Source: Ruminiclostridium sp.
GTDB taxonomy: Bacteria; Bacillota; Clostridia; Oscillospirales; Oscillospiraceae
Reading direction: 5' to 3'
Length of the DNA stretch: 22,579 nucleotides
Assembly: GCA_017560855.1 (NCBI GenBank)
Contig: JAFZEB010000188.1
Location: 1-22,579 of the forward strand
Shown here: positions 1 to 8,734 of the stretch, in pieces
How the letters are laid out: each line of letters opens with the position of its first letter
How positions within the stretch are numbered: position 1 is the stretch's first letter
Made by a program: the position numbers and the translations under genes
The notes under the pieces: model-generated
Database searches by the model: none
The model's input: only the letters and a program-made list of their open reading frames with translations
Told to the model about the DNA's origin: nothing

Positions 1-78
1 GACGTGATGGAGGTCTATGCGCCCCAAGGACAAGAAACCCGCAGACCGGTGATCCGTCACTGGCCCAATGCGTTTTGA
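1..78 (+). CDS. C-terminal tail of an unrecognised protein (partial)
   Basis: Frame 1 is open from the window edge to a TGA at 76-78, giving 25 residues that end RHWPNAF. Codons here mostly end in G or C, as in the neighbouring genes, and the stop lies 31 bases before the threonine synthase start, which is normal operon spacing. Frame 3 is also open across this stretch (to a TGA at 111-113) but has poorer codon use. The fragment is too short for me to assign a family. It could be an upstream gene of the threonine pathway, but nothing in the sequence proves that. Confidence 0.4.
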   Translation, partial: DVMEVYAPQGQETRRPVIRHWPNAF

Positions 79-109
79 ACATTACTCTACAGAAAGGTCT
101 GTATTACCC

Positions 110-1597
110 ATGAGATATGTCAGCACCAGAAACAAGACCGTCAGCCTGACTGCCAGCCAGGCCATTGCCCAGGGCCTGGCCCGGGACGGCGGTCTTCTGA
201 CCCCCGAGGTCTTCCCCAAGCTCACCCCTGAAATGCTGGAGGACTGGAGAGGTAAGACCTACGGACAGCGTGCCGTGGCACTGATGAAGCTCTTCCTGGA
301 GGATTTCTCTGAAGAGGAACTGACCGCCTTCACCCAGGCCGGCTACTCCGATCAGAAGTTTGACGACAGCCGTGTGGCCCCCATGCACCAGCTGGATGAC
401 AAGACCCACTGCCTGGAGCTGTGGCACGGCCCCACCTCCGCCTTTAAGGATATGGCCCTGCAGATCCTGCCCCACCTGCTCTCCGCCTCCCTGGTGAAGA
501 CCAACGAGGACAAGACCGTCTGCATCCTGGTGGCCACCTCCGGCGACACCGGCAAGGCCGCTCTGGAGGGCTTTAAGGACGTGGACCGCACCAAGATCCT
601 GGTCTTCTATCCCACCGGCGGCGTCTCCCAGGTCCAGGAGCTCCAGATGAAGACCCAGGAGGGCAATAACGTGGGTGTCTGCTCCGTCTATGGCAACTTC
701 GATGATGCCCAGACCGGCGTGAAGATCCTCTTCTCTGACGAGAAGCTCCGTGCCGACCTGGCAGAGCGGGGCTACTTCCTGTCCTCCGCCAACTCCATCA
801 ACTGGGGCCGCATCCTGCCTCAGTTGGTCTACTACATCTCTGCCTACTGCGACCTGCTGAACGAAGGCAAGATCCAGATGGGCGACAAGGTGAACTACTG
901 CGTGCCTACCGGCAACTTCGGCAACATCCTGGCCTGCTGGTACGCCGGTCAGATGGGTCTGCCCGTGGGCAAGCTCATCTGCGCCTCCAACAGCAACAAC
1001 GTCCTGACCGAGTTCCTGTCCACCGGCGTGTACAACAAGAACCGCACCTTCTACACCACTATGTCCCCCTCTATGGACATCTTGGTGTCCAGCAACCTGG
1101 AGCGCCTGCTCTTCGCTCTCACCGAGCAGAACGACCAGGCCGTGGCAGGCTACATGAAGGAGCTCAACGAGACCGGCTGCTACGAGGTCACCGAGGACCT
1201 GAAGGCCAAGCTGAAGGACCACTTCTACGGCGGTTTCTGTGACGAAACCAAGACCAGCCAGATCATCGAGAAGGTCTGGAAGGAGCACAACTACCTGATC
1301 GATCCCCACACCGCCGTGGCTTACCAGGTCATGGAGGACTACCGGAAAGAGACCGGGGACGACACCACCACCGTCTTCGTCTCCACCGCATCCCCCTTCA
1401 AGTTCTGCGACAACGTTCTCAAGAGCCTGGGCGTGGCAGAGGTCAAGGAGGGTCTGGACGCTCTGGACCAGCTGAACGAAGTCTCCGGTCGTCCCGCTCC
1501 CGTGCCTCTGGCCTCCCTGCGGAACAAGGCTGTCCGCTTTGACCAGTCCGTGGAGAAGGAAAAGATGCTGGACGTGGTGCTGGACTTTTTAAAGTAA
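110..1597 (+). CDS. thrC: Threonine synthase
   Basis: PLP-dependent cytosolic enzyme that converts O-phospho-L-homoserine to L-threonine, the last step of threonine synthesis; threonine is also a source of 2-oxobutyrate for isoleucine. The protein has 495 residues, usual for the long class of threonine synthases. It opens with the family's N-terminal signature (YVSTRNK, then GLARDGGLLTP). The PLP lysine is K113 in GPTSAFKDMA, and the phosphate-binding loop follows in ATSGDTGKAA. I chose ATG 110 because AGAAAGG lies at 91-97 and the family begins here; an in-frame ATG at 68 would add 14 residues and overlap the upstream reading frame. No promoter is visible within the window, so it is probably transcribed with the gene to its left. 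Confidence 0.95.
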   Translation: MRYVSTRNKTVSLTASQAIAQGLARDGGLLTPEVFPKLTPEMLEDWRGKTYGQRAVALMKLFLEDFSEEELTAFTQAGYSDQKFDDSRVAPMHQLDDKTHCLELWHGPTSAFKDMALQILPHLLSASLVKTNEDKTVCILVATSGDTGKAALEGFKDVDRTKILVFYPTGGVSQVQELQMKTQEGNNVGVCSVYGNFDDAQTGVKILFSDEKLRADLAERGYFLSSANSINWGRILPQLVYYISAYCDLLNEGKIQMGDKVNYCVPTGNFGNILACWYAGQMGLPVGKLICASNSNNVLTEFLSTGVYNKNRTFYTTMSPSMDILVSSNLERLLFALTEQNDQAVAGYMKELNETGCYEVTEDLKAKLKDHFYGGFCDETKTSQIIEKVWKEHNYLIDPHTAVAYQVMEDYRKETGDDTTTVFVSTASPFKFCDNVLKSLGVAEVKEGLDALDQLNEVSGRPAPVPLASLRNKAVRFDQSVEKEKMLDVVLDFLK

Positions 1598-1626
1598 TTT
1601 CGAGACGTTTGCGGACGAGGGGTCCT

Positions 1627-1707
1627 GTAGGGGCGGATTCCATATCCGCCCGCAGGCGTGGCGATGACCCTTGACGTGGGTTCGGGCGATTCGTGAATCG
1701 CCCCTAC
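1627..1707. repeat. 81-bp palindromic repeat with GTAGGGGCG ends
   Basis: The ends are perfect inverted repeats: GTAGGGGCG at 1627-1635 and CGCCCCTAC at 1699-1707. Each end carries its own hairpin: GGGCGGAT/ATCCGCCC at 1631-1651 and GGGCGATTC/GAATCGCCC at 1684-1703. There is no reading frame of note. The layout is that of a non-coding miniature repeat (REP- or MITE-like). A related hairpin with the end CGCCCTAC occurs at 1884-1907. Confidence 0.7.
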
Positions 1708-1729
1708 GACAACGTAACGGGTACAGAAA

Positions 1730-1908
1730 GGCTCCCCTTTAGAGGGGAGCTGGATGCGAAGCAGCCTGAGGGGTGTTATCCCGGCAATTGAAATGTCGTA
1801 CCGGTACGACAGCATACCCTTCGACCCCGCACCCCTCCGACTTCGGCTTCGCCGAAGCCACCTCCCCTCACAGGGGAGGCTATGGCGGGAGCAAGCCCCC
1901 GCCCTACA
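1730..1908. repeat. Dispersed hairpin repeat, copy A (halves in swapped order)
   Basis: It contains hairpin GCTCCCC/GGGGAGC (1731-1750), then the GCGAAGC hairpin motif and GAGGGGT, a central stretch of about 50 bases, and then ACCCCTCC, a hairpin built on CTTCGGC/GCCGAAG, and CCTCCCC/GGGGAGG ending at 1879. The two halves match the two halves of the copies at 15013 and 21161 but are in the opposite order. A further hairpin GGCGGG/CCCGCC (1884-1903) is attached at the right. With the 81-bp repeat to its left, it fills the 362-bp gap between thrC and the metallophosphoesterase gene; I see no gene there. Confidence 0.7.
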
Positions 1909-1959
1909 TTCCCAAAGGAACGATATTCTATTTGAAACACAAAGAAACGAGGTGATGGA

Positions 1960-2646
1960 ATGGCACTGTATGTGATCGGCGACACCCATCTGTCCCTGGG
2001 CAGCAGCAAGCCCATGGATGTCTTCGGCGGGGCCTGGGAGGGCTATGTGGAAAAGCTCACGGAGGGCCTTTCCGTCCTGACTGACGAAGATACCCTGGTC
2101 ATCGCCGGGGACGTGTCCTGGGGCATGAGCCTGGAGGAGTCTGAGAAGGACTTCGCCTGGCTCAATGCCTGGCCGGGAAAGAAGATCATTCTGAAAGGCA
2201 ACCACGACTACTGGTGGAACACGGCCGCCAAGATGAACCGGTTCTTCCAGGAGAAGGGCTTCGACACCCTTCACATCCTCCATAACAACTGCCATATGTA
2301 CGGGGACGTGGCCCTCTGCGGCACCCGCGGGTGGTTCTATGAGGAGGAGAAGGAGGGCCAGAGTGCCAAGGTCTTCAACCGGGAGCTCCAGCGTCTGGAG
2401 ACTTCCCTGAAGGCAGCAGGGGAGAAGGAGAAGCTCTGCTTCCTCCACTACCCCCCCTACTACACCGGTTACATCTGCCAGCCCATCCTGGACATTCTGG
2501 AAAAATACCAGGTGAAGACCTGCTATTACGGCCATCTCCACGGGGGCAGCCACCGGCTGGCCGTCCAGGGAGAGCGGGGCGGCGTGGCCTACCGGCTCAT
2601 TTCCGCAGACTTTTTGAAATTCCGCCCGGAAAAAATCATGGAATAA
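1960..2646 (+). CDS. Calcineurin-like metallophosphoesterase
   Basis: 228-residue cytosolic member of the calcineurin-like phosphoesterase superfamily, a two-metal hydrolase. All the metal-binding motifs are present in order: GDTHLS (D8, H10), GDVSWG (D51), GNHDYWW (N81, H82, D83), LHYPP (H163) and GHLHGG (H192, H194). There is no signal peptide or membrane segment. The start is supported by GAGGTG at 1949-1954, five bases before the ATG. It lies just upstream of tig in the same direction. The natural substrate cannot be told from the sequence; the short globular form suggests a small phosphoester or nucleotide rather than a protein. Repeats precede it, so its promoter is unclear. Confidence 0.88.
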   Translation: MALYVIGDTHLSLGSSKPMDVFGGAWEGYVEKLTEGLSVLTDEDTLVIAGDVSWGMSLEESEKDFAWLNAWPGKKIILKGNHDYWWNTAAKMNRFFQEKGFDTLHILHNNCHMYGDVALCGTRGWFYEEEKEGQSAKVFNRELQRLETSLKAAGEKEKLCFLHYPPYYTGYICQPILDILEKYQVKTCYYGHLHGGSHRLAVQGERGGVAYRLISADFLKFRPEKIME

Positions 2647-2678
2647 TGAAAAAAAGACTGGTAATTTCGGAAGGAATC

Positions 2679-2687
2679 TGCTAATAT
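2679..2687 (+). promoter_or_regulatory. Possible extended -10 promoter of tig
   Basis: TGC directly followed by TAATAT (2682-2687) forms an extended -10 element about 80 bases before the trigger factor start. The matching -35 region (around 2658-2664, CTGGTAA) is poor, which is tolerated in extended -10 promoters. It would drive tig and the clp genes independently of the metallophosphoesterase gene. Confidence 0.4.
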
Positions 2688-2766
2688 AGGCAAAGTATAT
2701 TGCAATACCATGCCCTCATGTGCTGTTTGTGTTTGCCAGAGGGCGTTTTACAGGAGGAAAATCGAC

Positions 2767-4191
2767 ATGACTGTCAAGAGCGTTGTTGAAAACAAGGAAA
2801 AGTACGAAGTCGAACTCATTGTGGAAGTTTCCGCTGAGGAGTTTGAGGCTGGCCTGAACAAGGTTTACATGAAGAACCGCGGCAGCATCAACGTCCCCGG
2901 TTTCCGTAAGGGCAAGGCTCCCCGTAAGGTCATCGAGGGCATGTACGGCGCAGGCGTCTTCTACGAAGAGGCACTGGAGCTGGTCTACCCCGAGGCTTGC
3001 AACGCAGCCATCGCTGAGAAGGGCCTGGACCACGTGGCACCCCCCCAGGTTGAGATCCTGACCCTGGGCAAGGAAGGCTTCTCCTTCAAGGCAACCGTTA
3101 CCGTTCGCCCCGAAGTCACTCTGAAGGAGTACAAGGGTCTGGAAGCAGACAAGGTTCTGCCCACCGTCACCGAGGCTGCTGTTGACGCAGAGCTGAAGAT
3201 GTACGTGGACCGTGCTACCCAGCTGGTGGCTGTGGACCGTGCAGCTGAGCTGGGCGACACCGCTGTCATCGACTACGTCGGCCTGAAGGACAACGTTCCC
3301 TTCGCAGGCGGCACCGCACAGGACTACAGCCTGGAGCTGGGCTCCAACACCTTCATCCCCGGCTTTGAGGATGGCGTTGTCGGCATGAAGGCCGGCGATG
3401 TGAAGGACATCGAGCTGTCCTTCCCCGAGACCTACCACGCAGAGGAGCTGGCTGGCGCAGCTGTCGTCTTCCAGGTCAAGTGCAAGGAAGTCAAGGCTAA
3501 GCAGCCCCCCGTTCTGGACGACGAGTTCGCAAAGGACGTCTCCGAGTTCGACACCATGGAAGAGTTCCGCGCAAGCCTGAAGGAGAAGGTCATTGACCGC
3601 AACATGCAGCAGTCCGAGGCTCAGTTCCGTCAGGCTCTGCTGGGCCAGCTGTGCGACCAGATCGAGATCGAGCTGCCCGCAGCTATGATCGAGACCCAGG
3701 TTGACCGCTTCGTGGACAACTATGCAGCTCGCCTGGAGCAGCAGGGCATCACCATGGACATGTACATGCAGTACATGAACATCGACATGGCTAAGATCCG
3801 TGAGGACCTGCGTGAGCCCGCTATCCTGCAGACCAAGCAGCAGCTGGCTCTGGATGCTGTTGCAGCAGCTGAGGGCATCGTCATCAGCGACGAGGACGTG
3901 GACGCAGAGGTCAAGAAGGCAGCTATGAACCTGGGCGTCCCCTACGAGAGAGTTTCCGAGGGCCTGGACCGCGAGAACCTGAAGAAGGACCTGGCTCGCG
4001 ACAAGGCTATGGCTGTGGTTGCTGAGAACGCAAAGGCAAAGCTGGTTGAGGTCGCTGACAACGGCGAAGTCGAGATCACCGAGATCACCAAGGAAGAGGT
4101 CGAGGCTGAGAAGGCTGAAGAGAAGCCCAAGAAGAAGACCACCCGCAAGAAGAAGACCGAAGAGGTCAAGGAGGAGAAGGTCGAGGAATAA
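2767..4191 (+). CDS. tig: Trigger factor, ribosome-bound chaperone and prolyl isomerase
   Basis: Trigger factor binds beside the ribosomal exit tunnel and shields nascent chains. The predicted protein has 474 residues. The ribosome-binding signature GFRKGKAP is at residues 45-52, an FKBP-type isomerase domain lies at about 162-242 (GDTAVIDYVG to VVFQVKCKEVKA), and the helical arms follow to about 430. The last 40-odd residues are a tail of alternating Lys and Glu that most trigger factors of 420-435 residues lack. The start at 2767 has AGGAGG at 2752-2757; an in-frame upstream ATG at 2710 lacks such a site and would add a Cys-rich stretch atypical of the family. Codon use is strongly biased, as in abundant proteins. 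It heads the tig-clpP-clpX-lon-engB cluster. Confidence 0.96.
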   Translation: MTVKSVVENKEKYEVELIVEVSAEEFEAGLNKVYMKNRGSINVPGFRKGKAPRKVIEGMYGAGVFYEEALELVYPEACNAAIAEKGLDHVAPPQVEILTLGKEGFSFKATVTVRPEVTLKEYKGLEADKVLPTVTEAAVDAELKMYVDRATQLVAVDRAAELGDTAVIDYVGLKDNVPFAGGTAQDYSLELGSNTFIPGFEDGVVGMKAGDVKDIELSFPETYHAEELAGAAVVFQVKCKEVKAKQPPVLDDEFAKDVSEFDTMEEFRASLKEKVIDRNMQQSEAQFRQALLGQLCDQIEIELPAAMIETQVDRFVDNYAARLEQQGITMDMYMQYMNIDMAKIREDLREPAILQTKQQLALDAVAAAEGIVISDEDVDAEVKKAAMNLGVPYERVSEGLDRENLKKDLARDKAMAVVAENAKAKLVEVADNGEVEITEITKEEVEAEKAEEKPKKKTTRKKKTEEVKEEKVEE

Positions 4192-4245
4192 TCCTCCCTT
4201 CGTTGGGGTATACTTACCCTGACCAATAAAAGGAGATCCTATATC

Positions 4246-4827
4246 ATGAGTTTAGTACCCTACGTAGTGGAACAGACCAGCCGCGGTGAGAGATCCTATG
4301 ACATTTTCTCCCGTCTGCTCAACGACCGGATCATTTTCCTGACCGGTGAAGTGAACGATGCCATGGCAAGTGTCATCGTGGCAGAGCTTCTGCATCTGGA
4401 GTCCCAGAACCCCGACCAGGACATCCAGCTGTACATCAACAGCCCCGGCGGTTCTGTTACGGCAGGCATGGCCATCTATGATACCATGCAGTATATCAAG
4501 TGTGACGTGTCCACCATCTGCGTCGGCATGGCAGCCAGCATGGGTGCCTTCCTGCTGGCAGCAGGTGCCAAGGGCAAGCGCATGGCGCTGCCCAATGCAG
4601 AGATCATGATCCACCAGCCTTCTGCCGGTACCCAGGGTCAAATCACTGACATGGCCATTCATCTGAAGCGTCTGGAGACCATCAAGAAGCGCATGAACCA
4701 CATCCTTGCGGAGAACACCGGCAAGCCCCTTGATGTGGTCACCGCTGACTGTGAGCGTGACAACTTCATGTCCGCAGCCGAAGCTGCTGAATACGGCCTC
4801 ATTGACAAAGTGATCGATAAGCGCTGA
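4246..4827 (+). CDS. clpP: ATP-dependent Clp protease, proteolytic subunit
   Basis: Serine peptidase of family S14 that forms the double heptameric chamber degrading proteins fed by ClpX or other Clp ATPases. The 193-residue length is standard, and the triad is intact: S98 in GMAASMGA, H123 in MIHQPSAG and D172 in CERDNF. The oxyanion-hole glycines (INSPGGS) and the handle-helix region are present. AGGAG at 4231-4235 precedes the ATG by ten bases. It follows tig by 54 bases and is followed by a terminator-like hairpin before clpX, so ClpP may be made in excess over ClpX. Confidence 0.97.
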   Translation: MSLVPYVVEQTSRGERSYDIFSRLLNDRIIFLTGEVNDAMASVIVAELLHLESQNPDQDIQLYINSPGGSVTAGMAIYDTMQYIKCDVSTICVGMAASMGAFLLAAGAKGKRMALPNAEIMIHQPSAGTQGQITDMAIHLKRLETIKKRMNHILAENTGKPLDVVTADCERDNFMSAAEAAEYGLIDKVIDKR

Positions 4828-4835
4828 TATGACGA

Positions 4836-4865
4836 GAAAGGGGGGCGTTCCTGTCCCCCTTTTTC
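4836..4865 (+). terminator. Terminator-like hairpin between clpP and clpX
   Basis: The stem AAAGGGGG (4837-4844) pairs with CCCCCTTT (4855-4862) around a ten-base loop, and the run of T continues to 4864. It is a reasonable intrinsic terminator, probably leaky, because clpX follows after only 37 bases and I see no clear promoter in between. Confidence 0.7.
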
Positions 4866-4901
4866 TGCATTACTGCGTATAGTAACGAGGTGAATGGATT
4901 T

Positions 4902-6209
4902 ATGACCAAAAACGAGGATAAGAGAGCGATCCGCTGCTCCTTCTGCGGCAAGCATCAGGATCAGGTTGCCAAGATCATCGCCGGTCCCGGCGCATACATC
5001 TGCAATGAGTGCGTCCATCTGTGTATGGACATCCTGGACGACATGCCCATGCCTGAGGAGCAGCTGGCCGGGGATATGCCCGATATCATCCCCAGCCCCA
5101 AAGAGATCAAGACCTATCTGGATGAATACATCGTGGGTCAGGACGCAGCCAAGGTGGCTCTGTCCGTGGCCGTCTACAACCATTACAAGCGCATTTACTT
5201 CGGCGGAGGGGACGATGTGGAGCTCCAGAAGAGCAACATCCTCCTGCTGGGCCCCACCGGCAGCGGCAAGACCCTGCTGGCCCAGACTCTGGCCAAGATC
5301 CTGAATGTGCCCTTTGCCATCGCCGATGCCACCACCCTCACCGAGGCTGGCTACGTGGGCGACGACGTGGAGAACATCCTCCTGCGTCTGGTCCAGGCTG
5401 CCGACTACGATGTGGAGCAGGCCGAGCGGGGTATCATCTATATCGACGAGATGGATAAGATCGCCCGCAAGAGCGAGAACACCTCCATCACCCGTGACGT
5501 CTCCGGTGAAGGCGTTCAGCAGGCTCTGCTGAAGATCCTGGAGGGCACCGTGGCCAACGTGCCTCCTCAGGGCGGCCGCAAGCACCCCCACCAGGAGTTC
5601 ATCCAGGTGAACACCCGCAACATCCTCTTCATCTGCGGCGGCGCATTCGACGGGGTGGAGAAGATCATCGAGAAGCGGGTCAACCAGAAGGGTGTGGGCT
5701 TCGGCGCTGAGATCATGAGCAAGGACGAGCGCAAGGAGCGCAACGTTCTGGGTCAGATCCAGCCCCACGACCTGCTGAAGTTCGGCATCATCCCCGAACT
5801 CATCGGCCGTCTGCCCGTCATCACCGCTCTGGAGCCCCTGAGCCGGGAGGACCTGGTCAAGATCCTCACCGAGCCCAAGAACGCTCTGGTGAAGCAGTAC
5901 ACCAAGCTGCTGGAGTACGACATGGTGGACCTGGTCTTTGACGAGGGTGCCCTGGAAGCCGTGGCGGACCAGTCCATGGACCGCGGTATCGGCGCCCGAG
6001 GCCTCCGTGCCGTTCTGGAAGGGGTCATGACCCAGATCATGTATGATATCCCCTCCGACAGCACCATCACCGAGGTCCACGTGACCCCTGAAAGCGTCAA
6101 GGACGGCAAGGAGCCCATCCTGGTCCGTGACCCTGACCGTGCACCCCGGCCCCGCCTGGGGGCAGCAGCCCTCAAGGCCCAGACCGGCGGCAAGCAGGAC
6201 CTTATGTAA
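4902..6209 (+). CDS. clpX: ClpX, ATP-dependent unfoldase of the ClpXP protease
   Basis: AAA+ hexameric unfoldase that recognises tagged substrates and threads them into ClpP. The 435 residues include the N-terminal zinc-binding domain (C12, C15, C34, C37), Walker A GPTGSGKT (K123), Walker B IIYIDEMDKI (D182, E183), the ClpP-docking loop seen here as VGFG (usually IGFG), and the sensor II region RGIGARGLRAVLE. I placed the start at ATG 4902 because GAGGTG at 4887-4892 is nine bases upstream; a GTG at 4890 lies inside that site and is unlikely. The stop is followed by a hairpin terminator before lon. Confidence 0.96.
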   Translation: MTKNEDKRAIRCSFCGKHQDQVAKIIAGPGAYICNECVHLCMDILDDMPMPEEQLAGDMPDIIPSPKEIKTYLDEYIVGQDAAKVALSVAVYNHYKRIYFGGGDDVELQKSNILLLGPTGSGKTLLAQTLAKILNVPFAIADATTLTEAGYVGDDVENILLRLVQAADYDVEQAERGIIYIDEMDKIARKSENTSITRDVSGEGVQQALLKILEGTVANVPPQGGRKHPHQEFIQVNTRNILFICGGAFDGVEKIIEKRVNQKGVGFGAEIMSKDERKERNVLGQIQPHDLLKFGIIPELIGRLPVITALEPLSREDLVKILTEPKNALVKQYTKLLEYDMVDLVFDEGALEAVADQSMDRGIGARGLRAVLEGVMTQIMYDIPSDSTITEVHVTPESVKDGKEPILVRDPDRAPRPRLGAAALKAQTGGKQDLM

Positions 6210-6222
6210 TCAACGCACGCAA

Positions 6223-6263
6223 GCAGGGCGGAGGGGAAACTCTCCGCCCCTTCCTGCATTTTT
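6223..6263 (+). terminator. Terminator-like hairpin between clpX and lon
   Basis: GGGCGGAG (6226-6233) pairs with CTCCGCCC (6242-6249), and outer bases GCAG (6223-6226) and CTGC (6254-6257) can extend the stem. ATTTTT follows. Together with the hairpin after clpP, it suggests stepwise attenuation along the operon. Confidence 0.7.
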
Positions 6264-6300
6264 ACACCGCATAATTTCCTAAGAAAGGAAGTGAATTGCT

Positions 6301-8724
6301 TTGCACGAAGAAAAAGACATTCAGCTGTTCAGCCTGCCCACCCTGGCGCTGCGGGGGCTGGCTGTGTATCCCAAGATGATGGTCCACTTCGACGTGGGCC
6401 GTGAAATGTCCATCAAGGCCCTGGAAGAGGCCATGAGCAAGAACCAGTATATCTTCCTGGTGGCCCAGAAGGATATCCGGGTGGAAATGCCCGACAAGAA
6501 TCAGCTCTTTTCCATCGGCACTGTCTCTGCCGTTCGCCAGATTCTCCGTCTGCCCGGCAAGAACGTCCGGGTTATGGTGGAGGGCCAGTTCCGCGCCCGC
6601 CTGCACAACCTGACCCAGGTGGACCCCTACCTGGTGGCCGACATCGAGCAGGTGGAGATCCTGGACGAGGTCCCCTCCCGGAACAATACCCTCCGGGCCG
6701 AGGCGGCCATCCGCCAGTCCTACGAGCTGTTTGACCGCTACTCCGAGCTCTCCCCCAAGGTGGCCACCAACGAGATGCTCATGAATATCATGTCCAGCGA
6801 GGATGCCGGCTACATTGCCGACTTCATCGCCCAGAACATCTCCATGCGTGTCCTGGACAAGCAGTCCATCCTGGATGAGCTTCGTCCCGTTCAGCGTCTG
6901 CAGAAGATGAACCGTCTCCTCCGCCGTGAGGTGGACATTCTGGAGATGGAGCAGAGCGTTCAGCGCCGGGTCCAGGAGAACATGACCCAGCACCAGAAGG
7001 ACGCCTACCTGCGGGAGCAGGTCCGGGTGATCCAGGAGGAGCTGGGGGACGACGGGGACAGCGAGATCCTCACCTATAAGAAGAAGATCGCCGAGGCCAA
7101 GCTGCCCGAAGAGGTGGAACAGAAGCTGCTGAAGGAAGTGGCCCACCTGGAGAAGCAGCCCTTCGGTTCCCAGGAGGGCTCCGTCCTGCGGAACTATCTG
7201 GACGTCTGCCTGGAGCTGCCCTGGAACAAGAAGTCCAAGGAGCGGGTGAACGTGGCGGCCGCCCGGAAGATCTTGGATGCCGACCACTTCGGCCTGGAAG
7301 AGGTCAAGCAGCGCATCCTGGAGTTCCTAGCCGTCAAGCAGCTGGCTCCCGACCTGAAGGGCCAGATCATCTGCCTGGTTGGCCCTCCCGGCGTGGGCAA
7401 GACCTCCATCGGTATGTCCATGGCCCGGGCTCTGAACCGGGAACTGGCCCGTATCTCTCTGGGCGGCGTCCACGACGAGGCTGAGATCCGCGGCCACAGA
7501 AAGACTTATGTGGGCGCGATGCCCGGCCGCATCATGAACGCCCTCCGGCAGGCCGGCACCAGCAATCCCCTGCTGCTGCTGGACGAGATCGATAAGCTGG
7601 GCACCGACATGCGGGGCGACCCCGCCTCCGCTCTGCTGGAGGTCCTGGACGCCGAGCAGAACGGCACCTTCCGGGACCACTTCGTGGAACTGCCCTTCGA
7701 CCTGTCCGATGTCATGTTCATCACCACCGCCAACAACGTGGGCACCATTCCCAAGCCTCTGCTGGACCGTATGGAGGTCATTGAACTCTCCAGCTACACC
7801 GACGAGGAAAAGCTCCAGATTGCCAAGAACCACCTGATCCCCAAGCAGCTCAAGCGTCACGGTCTGAAGAAGACCCAGCTGAAGCTCACCGACGATGCCA
7901 TCCGTGAGATCATCGTGGGCTACACCCGGGAGTCCGGCGTGCGTATCCTGGAACGGGAGCTGGGTTCCCTCTGCCGGAAGGCAGCCATGGCCATTGTGGA
8001 GAAAAAGAACAAGACGGTCAGCGTCAACGGGGACAACCTGGCGACCTGGCTGGGTCCCAAGAAGTACTATCCCGAGAAGAACGGCCTGGAAAACCAGGTG
8101 GGCGTGGTAAACGGCCTGGCCTGGACCTCCGTGGGCGGCACCCTGCTGGAGTCCGAGGTCAACGTGGTGGACGGCTCCGGCAAGATCGAAATCACCGGCA
8201 ACCTGGGTAAGGTCATGCAGGAGTCTGCCAAGGCGGCCTTCACCTATATCCGCAGCCGGGCAGTCCAGCTGGGGGTGGAGCAGAACTTCTACAAGGAGAA
8301 GGACATCCATGTCCACTTCCCCGAAGGCGCAGTCCCCAAGGACGGCCCCTCCGCCGGTATCACCATGTGCACTGCTATGGTTTCCGCCCTCACCGGCATC
8401 CCCGTCCGGGCGGATGTGGCCATGACCGGTGAGATCACCCTCCGGGGCAGAGTCATGCCCATCGGCGGCCTGCGGGAGAAGTCCATGGCCGCCTTGCGCA
8501 ACGGTATCCACACGGTCATCATCCCCAAGGACAACGAGAAGGACCTGGAGAAGATCGACCAGACCGTCCGCAACGCCCTGACCTTCATCCCCGTGTCCCA
8601 TGTGGACCAGGTTCTGGCTGAGGCACTGGAGCAGCCCCCGCTGGCCGTTCCTGCCAAGGCAGATGATGCCATCCCTGGTGGTATGGCAGGGACCGAAACC
8701 CGTACCCCCATCCAGCAAGCCTGA
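6301..8724 (+). CDS. lon: Lon, ATP-dependent serine protease
   Basis: Homo-oligomeric cytosolic protease that degrades misfolded and regulatory proteins. The 807 residues hold the LON substrate-binding domain (about 8-205), a coiled helical region, the AAA+ module with Walker A GPPGVGKT (K367) and Walker B LLLLDEIDKL (D428, E429), and the protease domain with the Ser-Lys dyad S684 (DGPSAG) and K727 (GGLREKSMAA). The only suitable start is TTG 6301, preceded by AAAGGAAG at 6284-6291; TTG starts usually lower translation. The C-terminal 25 residues are a low-complexity Ala/Pro-rich tail. No CIRCE element or CtsR box is visible upstream. Confidence 0.96.
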   Translation: MHEEKDIQLFSLPTLALRGLAVYPKMMVHFDVGREMSIKALEEAMSKNQYIFLVAQKDIRVEMPDKNQLFSIGTVSAVRQILRLPGKNVRVMVEGQFRARLHNLTQVDPYLVADIEQVEILDEVPSRNNTLRAEAAIRQSYELFDRYSELSPKVATNEMLMNIMSSEDAGYIADFIAQNISMRVLDKQSILDELRPVQRLQKMNRLLRREVDILEMEQSVQRRVQENMTQHQKDAYLREQVRVIQEELGDDGDSEILTYKKKIAEAKLPEEVEQKLLKEVAHLEKQPFGSQEGSVLRNYLDVCLELPWNKKSKERVNVAAARKILDADHFGLEEVKQRILEFLAVKQLAPDLKGQIICLVGPPGVGKTSIGMSMARALNRELARISLGGVHDEAEIRGHRKTYVGAMPGRIMNALRQAGTSNPLLLLDEIDKLGTDMRGDPASALLEVLDAEQNGTFRDHFVELPFDLSDVMFITTANNVGTIPKPLLDRMEVIELSSYTDEEKLQIAKNHLIPKQLKRHGLKKTQLKLTDDAIREIIVGYTRESGVRILERELGSLCRKAAMAIVEKKNKTVSVNGDNLATWLGPKKYYPEKNGLENQVGVVNGLAWTSVGGTLLESEVNVVDGSGKIEITGNLGKVMQESAKAAFTYIRSRAVQLGVEQNFYKEKDIHVHFPEGAVPKDGPSAGITMCTAMVSALTGIPVRADVAMTGEITLRGRVMPIGGLREKSMAALRNGIHTVIIPKDNEKDLEKIDQTVRNALTFIPVSHVDQVLAEALEQPPLAVPAKADDAIPGGMAGTETRTPIQQA

Positions 8725-8734
8725 TAAAACTGCC

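Noticed and set aside
68..109. Upstream start for threonine synthase at 68
   Set aside because: The 14 extra residues do not match the family N-terminus, and AGAAAGG at 91-97 serves the ATG at 110.
1339..2553. 404-codon minus-strand frame across the thrC end, repeats and the phosphoesterase gene
   Set aside because: It reads through palindromic repeats and antisense to two real genes; no protein features.
4659..6080. 473-codon minus-strand frame opposite clpP and clpX
   Set aside because: Antisense shadow of two conserved genes with no motifs; composition is that of reversed GC-rich codons.
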